64,000 bases of DNA from Sva-07 sp963707515 (GTDB lineage Bacteria; Actinomycetota; Acidimicrobiia; Acidimicrobiales; Ilumatobacteraceae): assembly GCA_963707515.1 (NCBI GenBank), contig CAVPQI010000001.1, positions 620,001-684,000 on the forward strand, written 5' to 3'. Below are positions 24,650-33,666 of the stretch, piece after piece. Below the pieces are notes generated by a model that was not told where the DNA came from, ran no database searches, and worked only from the letters and a program-made list of their open reading frames with translations. The position numbers and the translations under genes were made by a program. The first letter of the stretch is position 1. The number at the start of each line of letters is the position of its first letter.

Positions 24650-26262
24650 CACTCGACGAGGAGGTCGGCGAATCGGTCGCGCAGCGTCTTCTTGGAGAAC
24701 TTGCCGACGCTCGTCTTGGGGACCTCGTCGATCCACACGACCGCCTTCGGGCATCTGCCACTTGGCGATCTTGCCGCTGAGGTAGGCGAGCACGTCGTCC
24801 TCAGTCAGCGCCTCGCCAGGCGCCACGACGACGCAGGCCAGCGGGCGCTTCGCCCCACTTCGGATGGGCGACGCCGATCACCGCCGCCTCGGCGATCTTC
24901 GGGTGGGCCATCAGCTCGTTCTCCAGCTCGACCGAGCTGATCCACTCACCACCCGACTTGATCAGGTCCTTGGTGCGGTCGACGAGGCGGATCCGCCCAC
25001 GCTCGTCCATCGTCGCCACGTCGCCCGTGCGCAGCCAGCCGTCGGCAGTGAAGCTCTCGGCCGCTCGTTCGTCGTCGTAGTACGTCGCCGCGATCCAGTT
25101 GCCGTGGCACTGCAGCTCGCCGCTCGTCTCGCCGTCCCACGGCACCGGGTCGGTGGTGTCGGGAAACGACGACCCGGCACTCGACGCCGAACGAGATCCG
25201 CCCGACCTGGCTGCGCAGCTCGGCCTGCTCCTCCTCGGGCAGCGACTCCTGGTCGCCGTCGAGGTGGCACACCGAGGCGATCGGGCTCGTCTCGGTCATG
25301 CCCCACGCCTGCAGGATCGGCGTGCCGAGCTGTTCGCGGTACGCCTCCGACAGCGCCTTCGGCACCGCCGAGCCGCCGCACGGGATCACCCGGATCGACG
25401 ACGTGTCGCGGCCCTTGAGCTCGGGGAGCACCGCCATCCAGATGGTCGGCACGCCGGCAGCGACGGTCACCCGCTCGTCGACGATCAGGTTGGCGATCGC
25501 TGGTCCGGACAGGTCGGGACCGGGCATCACCAGGCTGGCGCCGGTGGCCACCGCGGCGTGGGCGAGCCCCCAGGCGTTGGCATGGAACATCGGCACGACC
25601 GGGAGGATGACGTCGCGCTCGCTGGCACCGAGGCTGTCGGCGGTCATCGCCCCCATCGTGTGCAGGAACGTCGACCGGTGGCTGTAGACGACGCCCTTCG
25701 GATTGCCGGTGGTGCCACTCGTGTAACACATGCTCGCCGCCCGGTTCTCGTCGTCGACGTGCCACTCGACAGGGCTCGCCCCGGCGAGCAGGTCCTCGTA
25801 GTGCAGCAGCTCGTGGCCGGCGAGGTCGTCGGGGATCTCGCCCTTGCCGTCGTCCATCAACACGAGGTGCTTGACCCGCTCGAACGTCGGCAGCAGCGGG
25901 GCGAGCAGGGCGATCAGCGATCGGTCGACGAAGATCACCTCGTCGTCGGCGTGGTTGACGATGTAGGTCAACTGCTCGGGGAACAGGCGGATGTTCAGCG
26001 TGTGCAGGACACGACCGGTGCACGGTGCGGCGAAGTACAGCTCGAGGTGCCGGGCCGTGTTCCACCCGAACGTCGCCACCCGGCCGTCGGGCGAGATGCC
26101 GAGGGTGTCGAGGACTCCACCGAGGCGGCGGGTGCGATCGGCCCACTCGCCGTAGGTCGTGCGCTCCGGCCCGGCGCCGGTGGCGGTGACGATCCCTTTG
26201 TGCGGGAAGTACTTCTCGGCCCGCTCGAACAGGTGTGGGATCGCCAACGGCACGTCTTGCAT
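24649..26262 (-). pseudogene. Acyl-CoA synthetase (AMP-binding), broken by three frameshifts
   Basis: It reads as a long-chain fatty-acid--CoA ligase of the FadD/AMP-binding family: MQDVPLAIPHLFERAEKYFP, then the P-loop TSGTTGNPKG, then LQAWGMTETSPIA, GWLRTGD, DRTKDLIKSGGEWISSVELE and the C-terminal Lys segment KTSVGKFSKKTLR. The pieces lie in different frames. One surplus base each at about 25164-25166 (TTT), 24849-24850 (AA) and 24746-24747 (AA, minus strand) restores one protein of about 540 residues ending at TGA 24649. All three are extra A/T in short runs, so sequence error is likelier than decay. The start chosen is ATG 26262 with AGGGG upstream; ATG 26274 is possible. Confidence 0.85.
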
Positions 26263-26340
26263 CAGTCCCCTCATGGCGCCGAACGTAGCGCACGCTGCCG
26301 ACGGCCGACCGAGTGCGGCCCGATACCGTGGTGCGCCGTG

Positions 26341-26982
26341 ATGGAGGACCCGGCGATCGAATCGGTCGACCCTGCCGTGGTCCGCCCGGTGTGGGCTCCC
26401 CTGACGCTGGTTGCCTTCGTCGCCCTGGTGATCGCCTCGAACGCCGCCAGCGCGGTGTGGGCTCGCTGGGTCGACGTCAATCCCGAGGGCCTGCTGCTGC
26501 TGTCGTCGCGCAACCGCTACCTGGCGCTGACGCTCGCCGCCGGGGTGTCGGTGCCGTTCTACGTGCTCATCGGCTTCGCCCGCATCGCCGTGGCGTTCAT
26601 CGTCTGTTACCTGATCGGACGCGCCTACCGGGCCGACGCGACGCTGTGGTTCACCAAGTACCTCGGCGTGACGTCGGAGTCGATCGGCGCTTTCGACCGC
26701 GGGTTCACCAAGGCCGAGTGGGCGGTGATCCCGTTCTTCGCCGGCTCCAACATCGTCGCCGTGCTCAGCGGGGTCCACCGCACGCCGCCGGCCAAGATGC
26801 TGGCGCTGCTGAGTATCGGTATCGCCGGTCGCCTGGCGCTGATGTGGTGGTTGGCACGGACGTTCGAGGATCAGCTCGTCGACTTCCTCGAGTGGCTCCA
26901 GCGCTACCAGTGGTGGGCCGTCGGCATCTCGGTCGGGCTCGTGCTGCTCGTCAACGTGCGCAACGTCCGCCGCGGCGCCTGA
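26341..26982 (+). CDS. Integral membrane protein, DedA/VTT-like
   Basis: A 213-residue protein with about five hydrophobic segments (LTLVAFVALVIASNAAS, VPFYVLIGFARIAVAFIVCY, AVIPFFAGSNIVAVLSG, ALLSIGIAGRLALMWWL, WWAVGISVGLVLLVNV). The pattern of an amphipathic loop, FAGSNIVAVLSG, and a closing helix with RRG recalls DedA/SNARE-associated membrane proteins, but the classic RF-PG-R motif is not clear. It could be a lipid scramblase-type or small transport protein. It is divergent from the acyl-CoA ligase. Confidence 0.65.
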   Translation: MEDPAIESVDPAVVRPVWAPLTLVAFVALVIASNAASAVWARWVDVNPEGLLLLSSRNRYLALTLAAGVSVPFYVLIGFARIAVAFIVCYLIGRAYRADATLWFTKYLGVTSESIGAFDRGFTKAEWAVIPFFAGSNIVAVLSGVHRTPPAKMLALLSIGIAGRLALMWWLARTFEDQLVDFLEWLQRYQWWAVGISVGLVLLVNVRNVRRGA

Positions 26983-27100
26983 CCGATCCGCTGCGGGCGC
27001 GACCTCCGCGCACCCGCTCCATGCACCCGCCGCACCCGCCAACCCGCCTCGCCTGCATACGCAGCACCCCAGCTCAACCCCTGTTTCTAGGTTTGTCTGT

Positions 27101-27125
27101 AATTCTGACTTGTTTAGTCGGAATT
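27101..27125. promoter_or_regulatory. 25-bp dyad upstream of the sulfur-compound ABC operon; probable Rrf2-type operator
   Basis: The arms AATTCTGACT (27101-27110) and AGTCGGAATT (27116-27125) match in 9 of 10 positions around TGTTT. The dyad lies in an unusually AT-rich 75-bp stretch, 61 bp before the start of the binding-protein gene. The core TGAC-N7-GTCGGAA recurs in the divergent promoter at 34859-34891, beside a gene for an Rrf2 regulator. Confidence 0.65.
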
Positions 27126-27186
27126 CCTCTGTTTAGATGGCGGCCGCTCGCACGAGTGAGTCCGATCCCCGACACGGAGCCCCGAC

Positions 27187-28396
27187 ATGACCTCCCCCCT
27201 CCACCGCAGACTGCGCCGCCCGACGGCCGTCGCCCTCGTCGCCCTGTTCACCGCCGCCACCGCCGCCTGTGGTTCCGACGACGGTGCCGGTGCCGCCGAG
27301 TCCGCGGACGACGCCGCGGATGCCATCGCCTCGACCGCCAGCACCGCCAGCGGCGATGAGGCGAGCGGCGATGAGGCGAGCGGCGCCCAGCCCGCCGCCG
27401 ACGATCCGTCGGACACGATCCCCGACGGCATCACGTTGCGCGTCGGCGACCAGTCCGGCGGCGTCGAGACGCCGCTGCGGCTGTCCGGCCAGCTCGACGA
27501 CCTCCCCTACGACGTCGAGTTCGCCTCGTTCGCCAGCGGCCCGCTCGTCAACGAGGCGTTCTCCGCCGGCGCCATCGACATCGGCATGATGGGTGACACG
27601 CCGGCGCTGTTGTCGTTCGCCCAGGGGCTCGACACCGTCGTCGTCGGCATCCGCGCCAGCGACGGCATCACGATGACGCTCGTCGCCCGACCGGGTTCGG
27701 GCATCGAGCGCCTCGAGGACCTCGAGGGCAAGAAGGTCGCCTGGACCACGGGCAGCAACCAGCACGGATTCGTGCTCCGGGCACTCGACTCGGTCGGGCT
27801 CGCACAAGACGACGTGGAACAGATCGACGTGCCGCTCACCGATGTCGCCAACGTGCTCGCCGGCGAGCAGGCCGACGCCGCCGTGCTCTACGAGGTGTTC
27901 CGCCCGCCGTACATCGATCAGCACCCCGACGCCATCGAGCTGGTGACGTTGCAGGACTTCACCCGCTCGTACATCTACCTGCTCGGCCTCCGCGACGTCG
28001 TCGAGGACCCGGGCAAGGCAGCCGCCATCGAGGACTTCGCCACCCGCCTCGCGCTCCGGCGAGTGGGTCAACGAGCACCCGGACGAGTGGATCCAGGCGT
28101 ACTACGTCGACGGCCAGAAGCAGACGCCCGAGTACGGACGCCAGGCGCACGAGGCGGCCGGGTTCACCGAGTGGGTCGAGATCGGCGGCGCCGCGCTCGA
28201 CGCACAACAGGAACAGGCCGACCTGATGCACGACGCCGGCTTCCTGCCCGACCCCGTCGACGTCAGCGCGCAGTTCGATCCCGCGCTCACCGCCCGCTTC
28301 AGCCGGGCCCTCGTCGCCACCAGCCCCACCACCACCAGCACCACCACCGCCAGCCCCACCGCCACCAGCCCCACCGATTCGACGGAGGAACGATGA
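27187..28396 (+). CDS. SsuA/TauA-type ABC substrate-binding lipoprotein, with a frameshift near 28056
   Basis: A lipoprotein signal ends TAATAAC (Cys28), followed by an acidic Ala/Ser linker with an imperfect repeat (GDEASGDEASG). The NMT1/SsuA fold follows: LRVGDQSGGVETPLRLSGQL, AFSAGAIDIGMMGDTPALL, GKKVAWTTGSNQHGFVLRAL and LAGEQADAAVLYEVF. These bind sulfonates, sulfate esters or taurine. The frame breaks after ATRLAL. GEWVNEHPDEWIQAYYVDG and the rest continue in another frame to TGA 28396. Dropping one C at 28056-28057 gives about 402 residues with a Thr/Ser-rich tail. The restored stop overlaps the next start as ATGA, supporting an artefactual indel. Confidence 0.87.
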
Positions 28397-29458
28397 CCAT
28401 CACCCGCCAGCTCGACACCCGCCAGCTCGACACCCGCCAACTCGATCCCGGTCACCTCGACACGGGTCCGCTCGACGGCGACATCGCCGGGCTCGACGTC
28501 CGCCCGCTGAGCGCCACGATCGGCGCCGAGATCCATGGCATCGACCTCTCGCAACCGCTCGCCGATCACCAGATCGAGGGCGTCCGCGCCGCCCTGCGCC
28601 GGTGGCGGGTCGTGTTCTTCCGCGGCCAGCAGCTCGACCACGCGTCGCAGATCGCCCTCGGCCGCCAGTTCGGCGACCTCACCTACGCCCATCCCCACGA
28701 CGACACCCCGCCCGAGGGCCACCCGGAGATCTACACCGTCGACCCGCGTCGCTTCACTGCCGGCCTCGATCAGGAGACCGTCCGCGAGCTGCGCCGCAAG
28801 TACTCCTACACGAGCGGCTGGCACACCGACGTGACGCCGGCGGTCAACCCGCCGGCGGCGTCGATCCTGCGTGCCGAGACCGTGCCGCCGTACGGCGGCG
28901 ACACGACGTTCACCAACCTCGTCGCCGCCTACCACGGGTTGTCGGAACCCCTCCGGGCGCTCGCCGACGGGCTCCGCGCCGAGCACTGGTACGGCGCCAA
29001 CCGGGCCCCGAACGGCGTGCCGCAACCCGGGGCGTACAGCGGCAGGATCGACCAGAACCGTCTCGTCACCCACCACCCGGTCGTGCGGGTGCATCCCCGA
29101 GACCGGCGAGCGGGCGCTGTTCGTCAACCCGGTGTTCACCGGCCGCATCGTCGATGTCCATCCGGACGAGAGCCGTCGTCTGCTGGAGCTGTTCTTCGAC
29201 CAGCTCACCCGCCCGGCGCACACGGTGCGGTTCCGCTGGGACGCCGACAGCGTGGCGTTCTGGGACAACCGCACGACGGCCCACCTCGGTCCGCAGGACC
29301 TCGACGACGTCGACGTCGAACGCGTGCTCCACCGGGTGACGCTGATCGGCGAGATCCCCGTCGGTGTCGACGGTCGACCGTCGGAATCGATCGAGGGTGT
29401 GCCGTTCCGCAGCGCACCCGTGTTCCCGTCCGCATCGACCGACGCGTTGGCGTCATGA
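28393..29458 (+). CDS. TauD/TfdA family 2-oxoglutarate dioxygenase 1, with a frameshift near 29096
   Basis: The enzyme uses Fe(II) and 2-oxoglutarate to hydroxylate sulfonates or alkyl sulfate esters, releasing sulfite or sulfate. Fe ligands are His and Asp in SGWHTDVTP and His in NRTTAHLG; the 2-oxoglutarate Arg is in LHRVTL. The N terminus carries a short peptide repeat (TRQLDTRQLDTRQLD). The frame breaks at HPRD: one surplus C in CCCC (29095-29098) separates VRVHP from ETGERALFVNPVF. Corrected length is about 354 residues, longer than TauD because of both tails. It is sandwiched between the binding-protein and permease genes with 4-bp overlaps on both sides. Confidence 0.87.
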
Positions 29459-30354
29459 CGGTCACCGCGGACGAACTCGTCGGCGTCTCCGTCCCCTCCG
29501 GGGCGCCGGCGAGCACCGTCGCGCCGCCCTCGGCTCTACCGCCCGCCCGCCTCCACGAGGCGTGGCCGGCGGGCGAGCGCGAGCGGCGGGCCCTCGTCCC
29601 GCGCTGGCTGCGGCGGCTCTCCGGACCACTGCTGCTGCTCCTCGTCTGGCAGCTGCTGAGCTCGTCGGGCATCGTCGACGCACGAACACTGGCCGCGCCC
29701 TGGACCGTCGCCGAGGCGGGATGGGAGCTGGCCTCGACGGGTGAGCTGTGGGAACACCTCGTCGCCTCGCTGCGCCGCGCCGCGATCGGGCTGACGATCG
29801 GCGTCACGACCGGTGTCGTGCTGGCGATCGTCGCCGGGCTCTTCCGCCTCGGCGAGGACCTCGTCGACTCGTCGGTGCAGGTGCTCCGTTCGGTCCCGGT
29901 GCTCGGCCTGTTGCCGCTGGTCATCATCTGGTTCGGCATCGGCGAGGCACCGAAGATCGCCCTCGTCGCCATCGGCACCGCGTTCCCGGTCTACATCAAC
30001 ACCTACGCCGGCATCCGTGGGGTCGACGTCAAGCTCGTCGAGGCGGCGACGACGTTCGGTGTCAACCGTCGCGGCTTGATCCGCAACGTCATCATCCCCG
30101 GGGCGATCCCCAACTTCCTGACCGGGCTGCGCTTCGCGCTCACCGGTGCCTGGCTGATCATGATCGTCGCCGAACAGATCAACGCCAAGAGCGGACTCGG
30201 GTTCCTCACCAACGAGGCCCGCACCTGGTTCCGCACCGACATCATCGTCCTCTGCCTCGTGATCTACGGGGTGCTCGGGTTGCTGTCCGATGCGTTCGTG
30301 CGGTTCCTCGAGCACCGTCTGCTGGCCTGGCGCCGGGGGTTCTCCGGGACATGA
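29455..30354 (+). CDS. SsuC/TauC-type ABC transporter permease
   Basis: A 299-residue inner-membrane protein of the nitrate/sulfonate/taurine permease family. After about 55 cytoplasmic residues come about six helices (LLLLLVWQLLSSSGIV, IGLTIGVTTGVVLAIVAGLF and others). The EAA motif is VDVKLVEAATTFGVNRRGLI, with NVIIPGAIPNFLTGLRF. QVLRSVPVLGLLPLVIIWFGIG is a family hallmark. It overlaps both neighbours by 4 bp, so it belongs to one polycistronic unit that imports an organosulfur compound. Confidence 0.92.
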   Translation: MTVTADELVGVSVPSGAPASTVAPPSALPPARLHEAWPAGERERRALVPRWLRRLSGPLLLLLVWQLLSSSGIVDARTLAAPWTVAEAGWELASTGELWEHLVASLRRAAIGLTIGVTTGVVLAIVAGLFRLGEDLVDSSVQVLRSVPVLGLLPLVIIWFGIGEAPKIALVAIGTAFPVYINTYAGIRGVDVKLVEAATTFGVNRRGLIRNVIIPGAIPNFLTGLRFALTGAWLIMIVAEQINAKSGLGFLTNEARTWFRTDIIVLCLVIYGVLGLLSDAFVRFLEHRLLAWRRGFSGT

Positions 30355-31142
30355 CGTACGACCGCGACAACCACCCGACCCGCTCCACGGCCACGCCGTC
30401 CGGTGCGTCGACGCACACCTCCGACGGCCCCCCGAGCGACGCCGTCGTCGTCGCCCGGGCGGTCGGGCGCAGCTTCGACGGGCGTTCGATCTTCGACGAC
30501 GTCGACCTCGACATCCGCCGCAACGAGTTCGTCGCCCTCCTCGGTCGCAGCGGCACCGGCAAGAGCACACTGCTGCGTGCCATGGCCGGTCTCGATGCCG
30601 GCTACACGGGATCGGTGCTGGTGCCCGACGCCCGGTCGGTCGTCTTCCAGGAGCCGCGCCTGCTGCCGTGGAAGCGGGTGCGCGCCAACGTGCTCGTCGG
30701 CCTCCCCCGCGACCGCACCCACCGGGTGCTGGCCGACGAGGCGCTCGCCGAGGTCGGCCTGAGCGCGCACGCCCGGGCGTGGCCGATCACACTCTCCGGC
30801 GGTGAAGCGCAGCGCGTCGCCCTCGCCCGGGCGCTCGTGCGGGCGCCGCAACTACTCCTCCTCGACGAGCCCTTCGGGGCGCTCGACGCCCTGACGCGAC
30901 TGAAGATGCACAGCCTCTTGAAGGACCTCTGCCAGCGGCACGAACCGGCGGTTCTCCTCGTCACCCACGATGTCGACGAGGCGATCGCCCTCGCCGACCG
31001 CATCCTCGTCCTCGACGGCGGCCGCTTCCGCACCGACCGCCGCGTCGAGCTCGCCGAGCCGCGCGACCGCTCGGACCCGGACTTCGTCGCCCTGCGCGCC
31101 GATCTCCTCGACGCCCTCGGCGTCGAGCGGAGGGCGGTCTGA
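30351..31142 (+). CDS. SsuB/TauB-type ABC transporter ATP-binding protein
   Basis: A 263-residue ATPase. Walker A is GRSGTGKSTLLRA, the Q-loop VVFQEPRLLPWKRV (the PWK string is typical of SsuB/TauB), the signature LSGGEAQRVALARALV, Walker B LLLLDEPFGALDAL, and the H-loop His is in VTHDVDEA. A 35-residue low-complexity leader precedes the fold, so an internal start is possible, but ATG 30351 overlaps the permease stop. It completes the importer with the genes at 27187 and 29455. Confidence 0.93.
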   Translation: MTYDRDNHPTRSTATPSGASTHTSDGPPSDAVVVARAVGRSFDGRSIFDDVDLDIRRNEFVALLGRSGTGKSTLLRAMAGLDAGYTGSVLVPDARSVVFQEPRLLPWKRVRANVLVGLPRDRTHRVLADEALAEVGLSAHARAWPITLSGGEAQRVALARALVRAPQLLLLDEPFGALDALTRLKMHSLLKDLCQRHEPAVLLVTHDVDEAIALADRILVLDGGRFRTDRRVELAEPRDRSDPDFVALRADLLDALGVERRAV

Positions 31143-31144
31143 TC

Positions 31145-31259
31145 CGCGACACGCCCACCCACCACTCCTGACACACCCCACCCACCACCCCTGACACACC
31201 CCACCCACCGCACCTGACACACCCCACCCACCACCCCTGACACACCCCGTCCCACCACA
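31145..31259. repeat. 23-bp tandem repeat, about five copies
   Basis: The phrase CTGACACACCCCACCCACC recurs at 31168, 31191, 31214 and 31237, exactly 23 bp apart, with degenerate flanks. It is almost pure C/A on the + strand. It separates the ATPase gene from tauD2, and a spacer or transcription-slowing role is possible. Confidence 0.9.
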
Positions 31260-31304
31260 CCCGACATCCCGCCAGCCCACCTTCGACACAGGAGCACCGA
31301 ACCG

Positions 31305-32228
31305 ATGACCATCACCGAGGCCGCCGCCGATTCCCCCACCGTTGATCCCGACGCCGACCTCGACATCCGCTTCCTCTCCGGAGCGATCGGTGCCGAGATC
31401 CGCGGTGTCGACGTCCGTCATCTCGACGACACGACCGTCGCCGCGATCCGCCAGGTCTGGCTGTCGCGCAAGGTCGTCTTCTTCCCCGACCAGCACCTCG
31501 ACCCCGACGAACACCGCCGGTTCGCCGCACGGTTCGGCGAGCTCACGCCGGCGCACCCGGTCGTGCCCGGCATCGACGGCTACCCGGAGGTCTTCGAGAT
31601 CGACTACACGAAATCACGGGAGCTGTACGCGGCCTACGGCGACCTCACGCGGCGACGCTCGCAGGCCGTCGGCTGGCACACCGACGTCACCTTCGTCGAG
31701 CGCCCGCCCACCGGGTCGATCCTCAACGCCATCGTCATCCCGCCGTCCGGCGGGGACACGCTGTGGTCGAACCAGGTCGCCGCCTACGACGCGCTGAGCT
31801 CGCCGCTGCAGCGCTTCCTCGACGGACTGACCGCGATCCACGACGGCCGCGCCCAGTTCGGCGCCCTTCTCGACCGCCGCAACGACGCCGACGAGCTCGG
31901 CGACTGGGACGGCTCGGTCTACGACCAGCTGCGTCCAGTCGAGCATCCGGTCGTGCGAACGCACCCCGAGACCGGCGAGCGCGCCTTGTTCGTCAACCCC
32001 GGCTTCACCAGCCACCTCGTCGGTCTCGAGCCCGACGAGAGCGACACGCTGCTCGACTTCTTGTACGCCCACTCGGTGCGTCCCGAATTCACGGTGCGCT
32101 ACCACTGGCGCGCCGGCGATCTCGGGTTCTGGGACAACCGCGCCACCCAGCACAGCGTCGTCGGCGACTTCGGTGACCAGCACCGGGTGATCCAGCGGGT
32201 CACCCTGCGCGGCGAACGGCCCGAGTGA
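31305..32228 (+). CDS. TauD/TfdA family 2-oxoglutarate dioxygenase 2
   Basis: A 307-residue enzyme, complete. Fe ligands are His and Asp in VGWHTDVTF and His in NRATQHSVV; the 2-oxoglutarate Arg is in IQRVTLRG. GAEIRGVDV at the N terminus and HPETGERALFVNPGFT are family hallmarks and resemble alkylsulfatases such as AtsK as much as TauD. The substrate is therefore either a sulfate ester or a sulfonate. It follows the ABC operon after a 160-bp repeat-bearing gap, so it may be cotranscribed or have its own promoter. Confidence 0.92.
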   Translation: MTITEAAADSPTVDPDADLDIRFLSGAIGAEIRGVDVRHLDDTTVAAIRQVWLSRKVVFFPDQHLDPDEHRRFAARFGELTPAHPVVPGIDGYPEVFEIDYTKSRELYAAYGDLTRRRSQAVGWHTDVTFVERPPTGSILNAIVIPPSGGDTLWSNQVAAYDALSSPLQRFLDGLTAIHDGRAQFGALLDRRNDADELGDWDGSVYDQLRPVEHPVVRTHPETGERALFVNPGFTSHLVGLEPDESDTLLDFLYAHSVRPEFTVRYHWRAGDLGFWDNRATQHSVVGDFGDQHRVIQRVTLRGERPE

Positions 32229-32422
32229 CACCGTCGACGGTTCGCGCCGCGCCGCAGCCGAGCATCAGTCGGCCGTCGGCCGCCGGGTCACCGCACAACC
32301 GCTCGCTGCGCGAACCGTCGAGGGGCACGCGGACCCGGCCCAGCAGCGTCACCCACCGAGGAGCAGCTCCCGGTCGGCGTCGACCCGCTCGATACGATCG
32401 GCACGATGAGAGAGGTCCGCTG

Positions 32423-32689
32423 ATGGACACCGCTCAACTCACCGCGATCGTGCAGCACGAAGGACTCGACACCCCGGTCATCGACGGCGTCGGGCGCCTG
32501 CACGATGATGCGGTCGTGATGGAACGCGACGGTGCCGGATGGAGGGTCTATCTCGTCGACGAACGTCATGCGGTGACCGAATCCACCCTGCGTGCGTACT
32601 CGAACGAGTCCGACGCGCTGGAACGCGTCCTGCTCGAGCTCCGTCGAGTCGCCCAGGCTCGGCGGTCCCGGGCCGCTCTGTCGGACTGA
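32423..32689 (+). CDS. Small hypothetical protein
   Basis: An 88-residue protein, not recognised. It starts at ATG 32423, with AGAGAGG seven bases upstream. It contains DAVVMERDGAGWRVYLVDERHAV, like a small antiparallel sheet, followed by a long Arg/Leu-rich helix. It is cytoplasmic, with no signal or membrane part. It converges on the tauD3 gene with a 9-bp gap if that gene ends at 32699. The 190 bp before it hold nothing recognisable. Confidence 0.6.
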   Translation: MDTAQLTAIVQHEGLDTPVIDGVGRLHDDAVVMERDGAGWRVYLVDERHAVTESTLRAYSNESDALERVLLELRRVAQARRSRAALSD

Positions 32690-32698
32690 CTGGGCGAG

Positions 32699-33666
32699 TC
32701 AGAGGCGGTCGGCGCCGCGCTGGCCCTCGGCCAGCGCGAGGGGCGGTGCCGGCTCGATCCAGGCGATGACTTCGTCACGGTGGCGACTCGCTGCCAGTTG
32801 CTCGATGCGCAGCAGGTCCTGCGTCTCGAAGAACGCAGGCCATCCGTTCGCGGCAGCCACTGCACCCGACGGGGAGCGCTGCCGTAGTCGTGGAGGGCGT
32901 AGTGCTGGGTCGACTGGTTGTCCCAGATCGCCACGTCACCGGCCCGCCAGCGCCAGCGCACGGTCAGCTCCGGGCGCGTGACGTGGGCCTGCAACAGGCG
33001 GATGACGTCCGCCGACTCGGCACTCGACATGCCCTCCAGACGACGGGCGAAACCACCGAGCAGCAGCGACGGCCGCCCGCTCAGGGGATGGACGCGGACG
33101 ACCGGATGGCGGGCTTCGAATGCCGCGGCGTGGAACTCGGTGGCGTAGTCGTCACCGGCCGTCGTCAACTGGGCGTAGTCGGTGGTGTTCGTGTGGATCG
33201 CCCACGCCTGCTCGGCGAGCGAGCGGAGGTGGACCGGCGCCTCGAGGTAGGCGGCTTCGGTATCCGCCCAGATCGTGTCGCCGCCGACAGGGGGGATCTC
33301 GACGGCATGGAGGATCGACGCCCGCGGCGGGCGGTGGAGGAAGGTGACGTCGGTGTGCCAGACGTTGGCCCGGGCACCCCGACCGGCGTCGAGCTCGAAC
33401 ACGTTCGGGTGGCCGGGGAGCGATCCGACGGTCGGGTGCGCCGCCGTCAGGTCGCCGAGTCGGCGGGCGAAGGCGACGTGTGACGCCGGGTCCAGCCGTT
33501 GGGCGCGGAAGAAGAGGACCTTGTGCGCCACGAGTGCGTCCTCGATGGCCACGATCGTGTCGTCGTCGAGCGGCCCGGCGAGGTCGACGCCGTGGACCCG
33601 GGCGCCGAGGGTGGCCGAGATCTGCTCGACGACGACAGTCGGCGCAGGCGCCAGTGCGGTGCTCAT
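32699..33666 (-). CDS. TauD/TfdA family dioxygenase 3, C terminus disrupted
   Basis: The protein from ATG 33666 (4-bp overlap with ssuD) has the N-terminal core ATLGARVHGVDL and the Fe ligands His and Asp in VWHTDVTF and His in STQHYALHDY. After YGSAPRRVQ the expected Arg-Val-Thr 2-oxoglutarate-binding strand is missing in every frame. The continuous frame then runs as low-quality sequence to 32566, overlapping the small convergent gene. A neighbouring frame instead gives a well-composed tail (ANGWPAFFETQDLLRIEQLA, then SRHRDEVIAWIEPAPP) with a stop at 32699. A frameshift or a deletion joining two genes near 32870 is likely. As shown, the enzyme may be inactive. Confidence 0.7.

Noticed and set aside
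24650..24826. Long N-terminal extension of the GNAT-like protein
   Set aside because: It is the frameshifted C terminus of the acyl-CoA ligase (LTEDDVLAYLSGKIAKWQMP).
31145..31259. CRISPR-like array
   Set aside because: The 23-bp units are contiguous with no unique spacers, and no cas genes are present.
32566..32698. Extension of tauD3 down to 32566
   Set aside because: The residues are Arg/Ser low-complexity and run antisense through the small gene at 32423-32689; a neighbouring frame with a stop at 32699 is better composed.
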